Positions 47,430-59,089 are shown, counted from the stretch's first letter. The stretch: 64,000 nt of DNA from Diphasiastrum complanatum (GCA_029204225.1 CM055094.1:15566928-15630927); one strand, 5' to 3'. A program made the numbers and translations. Notes: a model not told the origin generated them from the sequence alone.

Positions 47430-48123
47430 CTGCCAAGCATCATTAGAGCAGAAAATAGCTCGCTCATCGCTAGTTTCTGGGGCTCTGTAATTCTCACATA
47501 CACATTGGAATCAGCCATTAATGACTTGAATCCCAAGGACTGCAAGACTTGATCCTTCATTTTGTACCATTGTCGAGCTGACTGCTTCAGACCACAGATC
47601 TCCTATGCATTCTGCATGCATAATTAGGAAGTGAATTTGAGATATATCCTAGGGGTTGATCCATGTAGACCTCTTCGTCTAACTCACCATGCAAGAAGGC
47701 TGTCTTCTCATCTACAATGTGGATCCTGAGGTCATAAGCAACTGCATATGCAAATAGCAAACGTAGGGATGATTGTTTCATGACAAGATAGAAGGTCTCA
47801 AAATAGAATCTTTGAGAAAATCCCTTCGCTACCAGTCTTGCCTTATATTTCGAGACATCTCCATCTGGTCCATACTTTAGCTTGTAAACCCATTTGCATT
47901 TCATAACCTTTCGCTTATCTGGTAATGGCTGCAACGTCCATACCTGGTCCTTTCTCATGGATTTCATCTCCTCGTTCATGGCTTGGATCCATTTGTCCTT
48001 CTCTGGACATTCAATTGCCTCCTCGAAATTTTGTGGTTCGCCACTGAATCCACAGAACTCTTCTGATGTGGAAGCTGAGCTGCCTGGCACATATCTTGCT
48101 GGTGCTCTTGGTTCTCTTGTCAA
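47430..48123 (-). pseudogene. Ty1/copia reverse transcriptase fragment
   Basis: On the minus strand: NFEEAIECPEKDKWIQAMNE, WTLQPLPDKRKVMKCKWVYK and YKARLVAKGFSQR (about 47800-48000), DEKTAFLHGELDEEVYMDQP (about 47650-47710), then after a break GLKQSARQWYKMKDQVLQSL (47530-47590). These are ordered copia RT motifs; the YVDD part is not reached. The VAKGFSQ motif is followed by a shortened segment. Confidence 0.85.
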
Positions 48124-48353
48124 CCTTCTAGGATATCCTCCTAGAACTGCAATGCAGTAGCTTACTATTTTTGTATGGATAGCAATTTCATTTCATGTTT
48201 TGATTGATGCCTGATCAAGATCTATTAGAGTTTGCATCTTATTCATAGAGTAGATGTTGATTTTTCTACATTGACAATGTTGGTGATTTGTTGTCTTTCA
48301 AACCAAAGATCAAGGGACACATTTTGGGTCTTAATGATCTGAAATTTTTCACA

Positions 48354-48366
48354 TGGTATCAAAGCT
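48354..48366 (+). other. copia primer-binding site
   Basis: TGGTATCAAAGCT follows TTTTTCACA, an LTR-like end. A gag ORF lies downstream, so an LTR should end at about 48353. Its start was not defined. Confidence 0.5.
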
Positions 48367-48863
48367 ATTGTTTTTAGGTTATGAAGGAAGCAATCACATC
48401 TATCAAAGATTTGGAAGAGATATCAATGCTAGAGCATGCTAGATTGACTTCTACTCAAAAAACGAGTTCTTTGCATATTTAGATTGGATCTTTTGTAGAT
48501 CAAAACTCAAATTGGGTTTATATACTTGATCAATTCCAATTTCACACTTCACATATTGGATTTGGTAGATTTTTGATGCATTAGGAAAGCCTAAGTGGTG
48601 GCTACAAGATTGCATATCAAGTTTTAGGCAATTGCATGAAGAATTTGAGATATTCAATTTTTTGTGATTTTGTCAAAACCCTAATTTTGATTGGATCTCT
48701 ATTTGTGAGATTACTGAACTTCATTTGAGATTGTTTCAATCTTAGGAAGTGGCAAGAGTCATTATATTGAGGATAGATCATAGGTTGATCAAGATGTCAC
48801 TATTCTATGTGTTGATTTGCGTGATACGAGTGCTAGAAGAGAATTGAGAGGTTCCATATCTTT

Positions 48864-49454
48864 GTGATTTCTTTTTGGAAACATTTGTTGTTGTTCAAAA
48901 GAGTGCTTTGTGCATTGGAACATGTTGAAAGAGAAGGATCAAGTCATTGCTACATGGCTACATCAAGTGGATACATGTTGGAAGGCAATGATAGGCTTAC
49001 CTTAGGCAACTATTCATTGTGGAAAGTGAGGATGGAATCACTTTTTGAGATGAATGATGTTTTGGATATTGTTGTAGGTTTGGAGGAGAGGCCAGCAACA
49101 CAACAAGAACGATTAAGGTATGACAAGAGGGCCAAAAGAGCTCTACATATAATTAAGATGAATGTTACCAATGAACTTCTCAAGGAAGTTGATAAGTGTA
49201 CTTCATCAAGTGAGGCTTGCGAAGCTTTGAAGAAGCTTTATGAATCAAAGTCTACTTATAGAGTGTTGACTCTAAGAAGACAAATCTTTCAATGTTTGCA
49301 AAAGAATGAAGAGAGTCCAAATACTTTTGTTTTGAGAGTAAAAGCTTTGAATGACGAGTTGGCTTGCATTGATGAGAGCATTAAGGAAGGAGAGCTTGTA
49401 TAAGTTATTCTCACTGGTTTGTTACTTGCTCATGCTAACATTGTACAAAGTAGC
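48864..49454 (+). pseudogene. Ty1/copia gag
   Basis: LTLGNYSLWKVRMESLFEMN (about 48995-49055) is the copia gag N-Y-x-x-W motif. LRYDKRAKRALHIIKMNVTN and ALKKLYESKSTYRVLTLRRQ follow in the order usual for the UBN2-type gag domain. The best start is the ATG at 48954 (MATSSGYMLEG). A TAA at 49401-49403 interrupts the reading, which then continues to about 49454 (VILTGL) before similarity ends. No zinc knuckle is present. Confidence 0.75.
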
Positions 49455-51549
49455 TCATGGGCTAATTACATGCAGCACATGACATTCCCCCTACTTTAAG
49501 CATTTTTGCCCTAAAAAATGAAGGTCATATAGTCCTTTGTTGAGTGCCATGTTCCATGAATCCTTTGGTGGAAGTCAAGAAATATTTGGGCCACCTTGAG
49601 TGAGAAACATCCTTCATGTATTATTCCCATAAATGGCCATCTTTTGTTTGTTAGATTTCACTACCTTAGGTTCAACTTTCAGCTTGTTGTAGAGCAAGGT
49701 TGCAATGGAATTTCTCTAGAAAACCTTTGATCTACAAACTGATTCCATAGATTTGATAAGATCATTGAAGAAGAGATTGATGAAACACAAGAGAGCCTCA
49801 AGTTGCATTAGTTCTGCATGGGTTGATAGGTTCCAAGCAATAGGACATTTGTTAGTCTTCTCTCTCAATATCTCCCTTGATTGTATAGGCTATCCAATTC
49901 CAGATGCATCTTTTCTTGTCCCTGCATCCGGTTTTGTTGTCTTATGCATTGCTCCTTCATGTAGAATGACGATATTCTTATGTAACTCCAAAGCGTTGAT
50001 TAGAGTAATAATTTCATCCAAGTTATATGATTGAGCATTGGAGTTTCCTTTTGCCGAATCAGTTTGAGCAAGATTGGTAGCATTATCTCGCTGAAGATGA
50101 ATGGCCATAGATCCATTGATTTCCTTTGTGAAGTGATGGGTATAGTTTCTAATAAATCAAAATAGTAATGCTTCAAATCGAATGATTTGTTGTCTAAATT
50201 TGGCCACATTCTAGTCATTTCCAACTCATCATTTTGTTCAAAGAGAGCGTCATTATGTTGGAATATGAACAACTCAGCAGCTAAATGACTCCTAGGAGGT
50301 CTCTCATACACTTGAGAACGACCTAAATTAGCTCCCAAAAATTTGATTCTTCTTCATATACAATGCTTGAATGCCTTGACATTCTCTCCAAAACTCTCTT
50401 TGAATCAATTGTGAAAAAGCAAGCAAAACTTGCTAATTTGATCTTGTAGAAAAGAAATGACTTGAACTTGGTTTTAGAAGCCTAAACACCTTTGGATCAG
50501 ATCCTACAAGAACTTAATTTGATCAATAATGGAGATACAAATCATATATAATCACAAAGAATCAATCAATGCTTGAATTTATCCAAAATCTATAATACTA
50601 GTGATTCAAATTGCATGAATCTAGCTCATTTCATGATCTAGCTCTGATATACAGCAAATAGACTCTAATAAGCTTGTGAAATGATGGAGGAAGCATCTTG
50701 AAAAGATCCAATACCAAAAACACCATCCAATTTAGTGTTTACTAGTTTTTCCTTGGCTTTAACTCAACTATAAGGCTCCAATTTTTGCAATACTCTTGTA
50801 CGGCCTCCACAGGCAGAGGCGATATATCAACTCTCTAATTAATTCAACAAATGCAAAGAACCAAATGCAAATGGCAAATATCAAGTATAGAGATCACAAA
50901 CAACAATGATAGAAGGAAAATCAAAATTTTAATCACACTTTGATGGAGAAACCATCACATATTTATACATAAGTAGTTCGGATCTGAGTATTTTAGGGCT
51001 TCTTTGAACTCATCATGACCTAACCCTAACATCCAACCTAATAGATCATTTGATCCACCCTAAGATCTCGAGATCCAAAAACAATGTAAAAATTGCTAAT
51101 TTTAGCTCCTACTTTTTCTCTAGCCTATCTATGTACATTTTGGTCTCATTCCAAAGGTGCCATCACAAAGTAGGATGAGGAATAAAGTTCTTGAAAAGCA
51201 TCCTATGCTATTTGGCACGTGTGACATCCCACAACATGGCCACAAGTCGTATGACCAAAAATGGTCCAAACTAGCTTGTGCATTTTTAATAGCATCATCC
51301 CTTACATGTGGGGTAGGCTGGGCCTTTTAACCATCATTCTACAAATGTGGTGTGTTATTTTACATGCATGCATGATTTCTTACATGTGGAGTAGTTGGGC
51401 TCCAAAAATTGAAACCGCCTTCACTTTCTACCCTTTAACGTTGACTTTTTTCTATCCGACCTCAACACATACATAGTATTCCCTTTGGGAGGCAATGCCA
51501 AAAATGTTAGCCCCTTAAAATAAAAGAAGAAAAAACACCTTGTTATTTA
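49455..51549. other. non-coding or unrecognised interval with a minus-strand primer-site-like motif
   Basis: Open frames of up to about 110 codons on the minus strand (49890-50338) have no recognisable domain. On the minus strand TATATCAGAGCTAGATCATG near 50637-50656 resembles a degenerate Met-tRNA primer site, so an LTR may lie to its right (from 50657). Its second copy was not found. Confidence 0.4.
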
Positions 51550-52290
51550 TTCATAGAAAAACCTAATAGGTACATTGCCAGGGCGATGGATAGAAAGGAA
51601 CCGAGAAGATAAAGCAGGGGTGACAAGAGCCCAACTCCCAAAAATAGTTGCAAATGCAAAAGAAACTGTAGAGAGAAGACCCACACTTCCACAAAAAATG
51701 GGTAACCGAGGAAGAAAGAAGACGTAGAAAGTCCAGAGGATCTGAATGAGCAACATCCTCCTGGAGAGCCTCACCAAGAAAAGTAGAGTTAAAGCAAGCA
51801 AAACCAAAAAGAACACCCAGAATGCGAATGTCATCCCAAGGAGCAAGGAATCCCTAAGGAGGAACAAAGTTCGGGGGAAGACCTGTTAGAGACCACACAG
51901 AACACTTGCGAGGCTGAATAGACAAATGTCATTAGCAGGAGCGACAATGGAGGCTGGACCGTCAATGTGAGTGTCATCAGCAACCGAAGGAAAAAAGCAG
52001 GTGGGAAAGACCTCTGCAGAAAGCTCGAAGGGCACAAAAACGAGCCAGAGTGAAGAGAAGACCACTTAAAGGATCACCTTGACGAGTACCTGGTGCAGAT
52101 TGGAAAGTAGAAATTTTTGCACATAGTGACTGTAAAAGAGGGGAGTCTCAGTAACGTATAACAACCGCACAAATGGGATAAGCTAAGCCAACTCACCACT
52201 TGCCGCCCGCAACTGGTTTGAAGCTTGCTTTTGACGTTCCAAATGCCTGTCAAAATTCATGGCCCTGTCTCTATCAAAGCACAAAACTTA
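51550..52290 (-). pseudogene. reverse transcriptase fragment of a second LINE type
   Basis: On the minus strand, GTRQGDPLSGLLFTLARF (about 52045-52100) is an RT motif 4/5 signature (R-Q-G-D-P-L). VADDTHIDGPASIV (about 51945-51990) is the A-D-D active-site region in altered form. Upstream, a reading like LIPFVRLLYVTETPLFYSHY (about 52125-52185) fits the preceding RT part. Frameshifts separate these. The sequence differs clearly from the LINE family at 22 kb. Confidence 0.6.
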
Positions 52291-52504
52291 CCAAATCATC
52301 GTACTTCTTCTCGTTTTCTCATTCTCTAGGCATGGTCACTTGGAGAAGATAGGATCCTACCTGCCTCACGTCTTTTTTTACATTCGAAGATAGGATCCTA
52401 TTGATACTCGTCTCTTGTCTAAGCTTTGCCTCGGTAGGTGAAAAAAGTCAACCTCCGTGGGCAAGCCAGTCTACGAAGGCAGCCTTTTGCCAACTAAAAC
52501 AATA

Positions 52505-52577
52505 TGCACAATCACATGATGACACATAAGTCGGAAGTATGCACAATCACATGATGACACATAAATCGGAAGTAATA
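52505..52577. repeat. two-copy 36-bp tandem duplication upstream of UBLCP1
   Basis: GCACAATCACATGATGACAC followed by ATAAGTCGGAAGTAT is repeated at about 52541 with one difference. It lies about 150 bp upstream of the UBLCP1 start codon, in the presumed promoter. Confidence 0.85.
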
Positions 52578-52666
52578 CTGTGCACATGGCCTGCCCCCAC
52601 ATTTTTGGACGCTGCGACCAGAGGCAAGCACCGTGGCCGCCTCGATGGCCCAGCTCGCGCGTGAGC

Positions 52667-52729
52667 TCTCTCTCTCTCTCTCTCTCGTCTGTTCGTTCAT
52701 TCTCTTGTTCTTTTGCTTTCCTCGCAACG
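52667..52729 (+). promoter_or_regulatory. CT-rich 5' leader of the UBLCP1 gene
   Basis: A CT run at about 52667-52686 followed by a pyrimidine-rich leader directly before the ATG at 52730. CT-rich leaders near transcription starts are common in plants. Confidence 0.45.
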
Positions 52730-53055
52730 ATGGCTTCCGATCCAGTGTTCGGGAGCATTGATCCGCAGGCGATGGCGTCCTCAAGCAGCAGTAGCATGAG
52801 CATGGAGGTAGCGATGGCTGCCAGCTCCGAAGAGGAGCTGACGCTGGCCGTAAAGTGGGTGGGTAAGGACTATACAGTGCGTGTCTGCGCCGATGACACC
52901 GTCGGCGAGCTGAAGCGTCGCATATGTGAGGCCACCAATGTGCTGCCAAAGCGCCAGAAGCTGCTGAATGTGAAGGTTGGCTCCAGGCCCGCGGATGATT
53001 CTGTGCTGCTCTCGCAGTTGGCGCTTAAACCTAATGTGAAGATCTCAATGATTGG
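52730..53055 (+). CDS. UBLCP1: UBLCP1-type phosphatase, exon 1 (ubiquitin-like domain)
   Basis: About 109 codons. A Ser/Ala/Met-rich leader is followed by a ubiquitin-like domain: ELTLAVKWVGKDYTVRVC, DDTVGELKRRICEATNVLPK, RQKLLNVKVGSR and LKPNVKISMIG. This order and wording match the N-terminus of plant ubiquitin-like domain CTD phosphatases, which in animals dephosphorylate nuclear proteasomes. The reading stops being conserved after SMIG at a donor GG|GTATGA, so the exon ends at 53055 in phase 2. The phosphatase exons were not found in the remaining 11 kb, which is filled by retroelements. Either the intron is very long or this is a truncated duplicate. The ATG at 52730 is chosen over a later Met at 52772 because the leader is open and the pyrimidine-rich UTR ends there. 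Confidence 0.8.
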
Positions 53056-53330
53056 GTATGATCTTCTTGTTGCGCTCCTGTTTTGGATGGTTTGGGTATG
53101 CAAAGTGTATTTGATTCCAAAAATGATTGCTGGATGTATCTGGACTGGGAGTGAAAGCAATGGACGCTCTGGGGTTATCCCTTCACCGCCCAGACTCTAT
53201 CATTGGATGCGATCCTACAGGCTTCGGATGCATCATCATAAAGAGGCACATTCTTAGACAATTGGAGATTAATCCCAATTGTGAGCTTCAATTCCAGCAA
53301 CACTTTGGCATTGCCACCTCAAGGTGGAGG
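53056..53330. other. intron start or remnant 3' end of a copia element
   Basis: After the exon donor, no exon is seen. Directly before the LTR is CCTCAAGGTGGAGG, a typical copia polypurine tract. The last part of this interval may therefore be the 3' end of another copy sharing this LTR. Confidence 0.45.
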
Positions 53331-53768
53331 TGTTAGGAATTAATGTTTATTTGATACCCCCTTAATGATGGTTTGGTGATGCTTGCGTGCTATTTTTAGG
53401 GGCCATTCTATTTATAATAAATTTGTTTTTATGCATGTAATTGGGTGCACTACAAATAGATTAGGATCTATTTTATTACTTAGAAGTTCATTTTTGGTTC
53501 TTACCATATATAGGTAGTATTATTAATAAATAGCTTTTGTTATTTTGCTATTTACTTTAGGCTCATTAGCTTTTATCAATCATTAGAGAAACTATATAAG
53601 AAGGCTGGCGCCCCACCACAACTATTCCATTCAATTCCATTATGCTAGAGCAATTGCTTAGTTCTCATATATTCTGAATTCTCTCTATGCTTGGTTTTGC
53701 GTGAGTGCTAGTAGGACTAGTATCTTCATCTAGAATTTGTATCACAAATTTTGACATGGTATCAAAGC
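53331..53768 (+). repeat. copia 5' LTR and primer-binding site
   Basis: The 426-bp LTR begins TGTTAGGAATTAATG and ends TTTTGACA at 53756. CTATATAAGAAGG near 53590 is a TATA box. TGGTATCAAAGCT immediately follows at 53757, matching the 3' end of initiator-Met tRNA with one change common in copia. Confidence 0.8.
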
Positions 53769-54055
53769 TGGCTTTTTGGTGAGAGAGAGAGAGAGAGATT
53801 TCTTATTGCAGGGTTGCAAGAAGTGAATTGAAGGTGTGGATCGCTGGTTGTAGCTGCGTGTTGGATCGCTAGTTGCACGTTGATCAGTCCGCTGGAATCA
53901 AGCTTGGTGGATCGCTGAGTTGAAAGCAGATCCGAACTGCTGTTTGAATCAAAACTGACAGCCGTCTATTGTTTGCTGAGTTGGAATCATGCCTACAAAT
54001 TGTTGGAAATCTGTTTGCTGAGATCAGAATTGATTAGAGCGCTGGAATCTGGCTA

Positions 54056-54925
54056 TTGCCTACAGATTGCTACTGTCAGATCAGAATTCTAGATGGAACG
54101 AACTACAGCGTATGGAAGTTCAAGATGCAAAATATTCTCCAAGATAGAGAATATTGGGAGATCGTCACAGGTGTCGAGATACCTCCTACCACTAACAGAG
54201 AGTTGCGGGAGTATCAGAGACGTAGAAGAAAAGCTCATCATATCATCAACTTATCAGTTAGAGATATAATTATACCTCATATCAAAGATGCTACTGGACC
54301 CAAGGAGGCTTGGGATACACTGAAGAACTTGTATGAGACGGTAAATCAATCACGGATCTTGTTCTTGACTAATAAGCTTCACACGTTGAAGATGGGTACA
54401 GGTGAATCAGTAACGGACTACTTAACTTGAGTGAAAGATCTGAGAGGGCAACTTATTGCAGTTGGAGAAAGTGTTCAAGATTTTAGTATTGGTATCCACA
54501 GTGCTTAATAGTCTACCTTGGCCTATCAGAACTTTGTAATGATGTTATCATTAAGAGAGACGAGACCTTTCGATGAGCTAAATGCTATCTTACTATATGA
54601 AGAAATGAGACGACAGAATATTGTCAACAGGGACAATTTCAAGGAACAGACATTCCTGGCAAAGAAGCAAGAGCAAGGCTCCAAGAAGGGTGGCAAAGGG
54701 AAGAAGAAGCAGCAAGATATGGAGGAGAATCAATGGAATCGATCAGAAGATGAAAAGAAAGTGGTTTGAAAAGGAAACTGCTTTATTTGCGGAAAATCAG
54801 GACATTATGCAAAGGAGTGTTGGCACAACAAATTCAAGAAAAAGCAGGACGAGAATTTCGCTGAAGAAGAAGAAACATCCAATGCAAAATTCTGATCACA
54901 AGGTTTGCGAAGGCTGTGTCTTAGG
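54056..54925 (+). pseudogene. copia gag with zinc knuckle
   Basis: ILDGTNYSVWKFKMQNIL (about 54083) is the copia gag start. KEAWDTLKNLYETVNQSRIL, then FDELNAILLYEEMRR follow after three stops. CFICGKSGHYAKEC (about 54780-54822) is a canonical C-x2-C-x4-H-x4-C knuckle. The reading reaches VCEGCVLG at 54903-54925, the lead-in to integrase, where the nested element begins. Confidence 0.8.
54921..54925 (+). repeat. target duplication TTAGG, left
   Basis: TTAGG directly precedes the nested element's TGTTACACA end and recurs at 59090-59094 directly after its TGACA end. Confidence 0.85.
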
Positions 54926-55525
54926 TGTTACACACAAGCTCACAAACCCTAAGTAAATACACAAAATTACCGAGCAAATCCGTCACTTTATTAATCTCTG
55001 CATAGGAATACCATAATGAGGAATGCCTGACAAGGCTCACACTATATCCCCTCAAGCACCCCTTAACCCTGACACATCCTAACGTCGACACATGGCAAAC
55101 TCCATGCACAGTCGACCCTTGCCACTTGGCAGTACCTTGCCACATAGGCAAGCTAGTAGGTGGACAGTATGACATGTGTCACTCATGCATTGGACCAAGT
55201 GTCCCAAAGAGCATATGACACACGTCCTGTCGACCCGTCCATTGACCGTCCGACAAGTGTCACTCATGCACTGGACCAAGTGTCCCCATGAGCATATGAC
55301 ACATGTCACGTTGACCGGTCAACCCTTCTTACTTTTTACGAGGTCAGTCCAATCGACTCTCACGAGACCTAGTACCCCCCTGGCCATCTCGGATTTAGTC
55401 ACTATAACAAATATTTACATTGCAATTTACAATTGTCTCCACAAGTCGGTGACTTAGCCATTTACAATTTAATAATTACAATTTATCATTTGCATTGGGC
55501 AAGGGGATTCAAAGTACACGTGACA
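54926..55525 (-). repeat. chromovirus 3' LTR
   Basis: 600 bp. Contains an 80-bp internal tandem duplication (GTGTCACTCATGCATTGGAC at 55177 and GTGTCACTCATGCACTGGAC at 55257). The 5' LTR carries the same duplication. Confidence 0.85.
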
Positions 55526-55800
55526 TCCCTGCCCTCCTCAGATGACATCGTCCTCGATGGCAAAGTCTGGATACTGTGCATGCAACCCATGCACGGTCTC
55601 CCAAGTGAGAGGTCGTCCATGCCATGCAACCAAGTACTCACGGAGCAAATGATTCCGCAACCGTCTATGCATCCGATCCAATATTCTCGCTGGTCCATGC
55701 ATCACTTCCCCATGCTCTTGAAACAATACAAGGCCATCAGCCAACAAGTTATCTCCGTCATAGTTATGGACTTGGCTCATTACATTCGCCGCGTCCATTT
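55526..55800 (-). pseudogene. chromodomain at the integrase C-terminus
   Basis: GPARILDRMHRRLRNHLLRE and YLVAWHGRPLTWETVHGL (about 55560-55710) match the chromodomain of plant chromovirus integrases (P-x-x-I-L-D-R, Y-L-V-x-W-x-G, T-W-E). It ends EDDVI next to the polypurine tract. It is separated from the integrase by about 290 bp of other DNA. Confidence 0.7.
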
Positions 55801-56093
55801 ACATTTACTTTACTTTATGCATAAGCAGGCCTTGGGCCCTTTTATTCATTAGTGATACTTAGACTATATGGTTGGCCTTTGGCCTTATTATTCATTATTA
55901 GGCCATTTGGACATATGACTGGAGAGTGGGGGCCTTCTTGGAGGGTGCACTATTATCCCTCCCAGTTGGGCCCTAGCCATCGGAAGCTTTCTTTTAGGGC
56001 TTCCTTTTGGCTATAAGTAGGGAAACTGTGTCATTTGTTATTCAGCTGATGATATTGATCTCTTATGTGATGCTTTCATAGCTTAGCTCTAGA
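55801..56093. other. insert between integrase and chromodomain, LTR-like
   Basis: Non-coding; plus strand has CTATAAGTAGGG near 56012, promoter-like. It may be a solo LTR or a small non-autonomous element. Ends not defined. Confidence 0.4.
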
Positions 56094-57432
56094 TCAGCTG
56101 TGGCTCCATTCGTAACTGTCATGTAAAACCTTCTTTAAGCGTGAAACATGAAAAACAGGATGAACCTTACGACCAACAGGCAAATCCAATTCATAAGCAA
56201 CGCTATTAATCTTTTTAATAATTTTCCAAGGTCCACAGTATCTAGGTGACAACTTATAATACTTCCCTGTCTTTAGGGTTTTCGAGTCCTTTGGAATTAT
56301 GAGAAATACCATCTCCTTCCTTGAACTCTCTTGGCGTACGATCCAGATCAGCATATGTCTTTGCCCGATCCATCGCCGCTTTTACATTTTCCTTTGCTAA
56401 CTCCAACATCTGTTGCATGTGAGTTAGAAATTCCATAGCACTAGGTGTCTTATGAGGCATACCTATAGTAATTGGATTGGCTGGTCTAAAACCATAATTT
56501 AGCTCGAAAGGACTCATCTTCGTAGATGCATTCTTTTTATCATTATAGGCTAACTCCAACAATGGTAGGTAACGTTCCCATTGCGTTTGCCTTTCACTGA
56601 CACATGCCCTAATCATGTCTTCCAAGGTTTGGTTAACTCTCTCAATCTGCCCATCTGTTTCAAGATGATCAGAACTACTCATTCCCAACTGCACTTCTAA
56701 CTTCTCAAATACTACAGTCCAAAAATTGCCAGTAAAACGAGAATCCCTGTCAGACACAATGGATCTAGGTAATCCATGAAGTCTGAATACATGCTGTATA
56801 AACAAATCAGCCGTACCAGGTGCATCAATCTTATTACTAGTTGGGATAAAATGAGCCATTGTCGTGAGTCTATCAACCACAACTAGGATAGCATTATGTT
56901 GCTGCTGCGTATGCGGTAAACATGTAATAAAGTCCATGGAAATACTCTCCCATCTCCCTTCTGGTATAGGTAATGGGCGTAATAATCCGGGCGCTTTAAT
57001 CCTTTCAGCCTTATTAACTTGACACTTAAAACAATGTGTCACATAATGGTTTACTTCTTTCTTAAGTCTAGACCACCAAAAGTTACGTCGTATTAACTCA
57101 TAGGTCCTATCCACACTAGGATGACCAGCACTAGGGCTATCGTGACAGAGATGCAAGATCCTCTTTCGCAGCACCTCACAAGCTGGAATAAGAGCCTTGC
57201 CATTTCTCATCACCATTCCATCTTCTATGAAATACTTAAGATAAGTGCGAACCAAGGTAGAAGAGTTCTCCTCTTGAGACTCTGCATGGCCATGACTCAC
57301 CTCTTGTTGCACTTTCTTACAGTGAGGATCTTCCTGCTGAGCCTTTCTTATCTCAGACAATAAGTCATTTTCAATGACTACAAATGACATCTGATACACT
57401 ACACGAGATAGTGTCCACACGATTCTCGACAC
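56094..57432 (-). pseudogene. chromovirus integrase
   Basis: Open for 392 codons from 57432 to 56257: H2C2 zinc domain (HLCHDSPSAGHPSVDRTYEL, FKCQVNKAERIK), catalytic core (WESISMDFITCLP, IVVDRLTTMAHFIP-type line, IVSDRDSRFTGNFW, and a DGQIERVNQTLEDM line with the catalytic Glu). After a frame change the C-terminal [19 protein letters not shown] and [12 protein letters not shown] (56120-56220) follow. The core D, D and E are all present. Confidence 0.85.
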
Positions 57433-57640
57433 CTTTCTTGTACCGGATCTCCATTAGGAATTCCTGCATGAGCTCAGACCATCTGGCTAGCCGGCCTCTA
57501 AGGTCTGGCTGCTTACAAAAGTATCTCAAGGTATCATGATCAGTGAATACCTCAAATTCCGATCCATACAGATAATGCCTCCATGCCTTTAATGCATGAA
57601 CTATGGCATACAACTCCTTTTCATGAGTTGGATAATTTTT
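57371..57640 (-). pseudogene. chromovirus RNase H, 5' part deleted
   Basis: YAIVHALKAWRHYLYGSEFE, VFTDHDTLRYFCKQ and RLARWSELMQEF are the second half of RNase H plus the connection. The upstream NYPTHEKEL line is fused directly to protease-region sequence at about 57640. Confidence 0.75.
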
Positions 57641-58411
57641 CTGACACCACGAAGGGAATGCATCACACCATCAAACTGGAACTGATACACATGAGTATCC
57701 CAGGCTATGTGTGGCTTCTGCATCGTGTGCCAACAAATGCCCAACACCACATCAAACCGCGCAAGCCGTGTTATCTCAAAATCCAACTCTTCTGTGTAGC
57801 TTTGTATAGTTAGTGGAATGCCCACAACCCTCTTATCCCAGATCTCTGTACCCTTTCCATCAGCCATTTCCACTGTGTACTGGTACTGGGATGGTTGAGT
57901 ATTCACACCTAACTTCCGTACCAAAGTTGAATTCAACACATTATGAGAGGACCCAGTGTCAAATAGAACCTGAACATCTCTACCACACAGTTGTCCTCCC
58001 ATAACAATAAGAGAAGTGTTAGGAAATTGATACCCTTGGCGAGCCGATTTTGACGAAAGCGCTGGTGGAGCCGTGTCCACTCTCCTGACCACCGAAACAT
58101 TCATGAGGCGTGGAACATCTTGATTGGCTTCCTGCTCGATCTCTTCCACTGTCATAGGGTCATCACCCTGGTTCATCTGGTCCATCTGAAGATTATATGT
58201 GGTCCACATCAAGTTTCGTGGACATTCCTTCCACCTATGCTGCCCCAAACATCCAAAACAGAGGTTCTCCCTCTTTGCATGTTCTTGATCTTGAGGCGAC
58301 AACATTGAAAGACGCTGACCCTTTTGGGCAATGGGCTGCCCATGGGCGCTGGCTCTCCAAGAATGCTCCAAACCCTAACTGAAGATGCCAAATCCCACAC
58401 AAGTTTTGAAA
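57641..58411 (-). pseudogene. chromovirus gag C-terminus and protease
   Basis: CFGCLGQHRWKEC (about 58225-58263) is a zinc knuckle of the short C-x2-C-x3-H-x4-C form. VLFDTGSSHNVLN (about 57930-57970) is the protease active site in the canonical DTGSS form, and FDVVLGICW the second protease motif. The open frame ends at 57601 because of the RT deletion junction. Confidence 0.8.
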
Positions 58412-58431
58412 GCAACCGCTATGATACCAAA

Positions 58432-59089
58432 TGTTACACACAAGCTCACAAACCCTAAGTAAATACACAGAATTACCCAGCAAATCCGTCACTTTATTAA
58501 TCTCAAGCAAATGTACATAGATCAACAAGCAAACATGAGAGCTCTGCTGCAAGTTTCCTCCCAACCATAGCTGCATAGGAATACCATAATGAGGAATGCC
58601 TGACAAGGCTCACACTATATCCCCTCAAGCACCCCTTAACCTTGACACATCCTAACGTCGACACGTGGCAAACTCCATGCACAGTCGACACTTGCCACCT
58701 GGCAGTACCCTGACAAATAGGCAAGCTAGTAGGTGGACAGTCTGACACGTTTCACTCATGCATTGGACCAAGTGTCCCAATGAGCATATGACACGTCATG
58801 TTGACCCGTCCATTGACTGTCCGACAAGTGTCACTCATGCAGTAGACCAAGTGTCCCCGTGAGCATATGACATGGGTCACGTTGACCGGTCAACCCTTCC
58901 TACTTTTTAGGAGGTCAGTCCAGCAGACTCTCATGAGACCCAGTACCCCCCTTGGCCATCTCGGATTTAGTCACTATAACAGATATTTACATTGCAATTT
59001 ACAATTGTCTCCATAGGCCGGTGACTTAGCCATTTACAATTCAATAATTACGATTTACCATTTACATTGGGCAAGGGGTACATGTGACA
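58432..59089 (-). repeat. chromovirus 5' LTR
   Basis: 658 bp, ends TGTTACACA and GTGTGACA type (on the minus strand TGTCACATG to TGTAACA). Compared with the other LTR it has an extra segment of about 60 bp at 58503-58570 and scattered substitutions. Confidence 0.85.

Larger units (their letters stand above)
54926..59089 (-). mobile_element. nested Ty3/gypsy chromovirus lacking reverse transcriptase
   Basis: On the minus strand: 5' LTR (58432-59089), primer site TGGTATCATAGCGG (about 58413-58426), gag zinc knuckle and protease, RNase H, integrase and chromodomain, polypurine-rich GGAGGGCAGGGA, 3' LTR (54926-55525). The whole RT domain and the first part of RNase H are deleted between the protease and about 57640. 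The two LTRs are closely similar apart from about 60 extra bases in the 5' LTR. The target duplication is perfect. With no RT it must have moved with help, or lost RT after insertion. Confidence 0.85.

Noticed and set aside
51547-51867. Hydrophobic 106-codon minus-strand frame as a membrane protein
   Set aside because: It is a shifted frame of the LINE RT fragment; the RT motifs are in neighbouring frames of the same strand.
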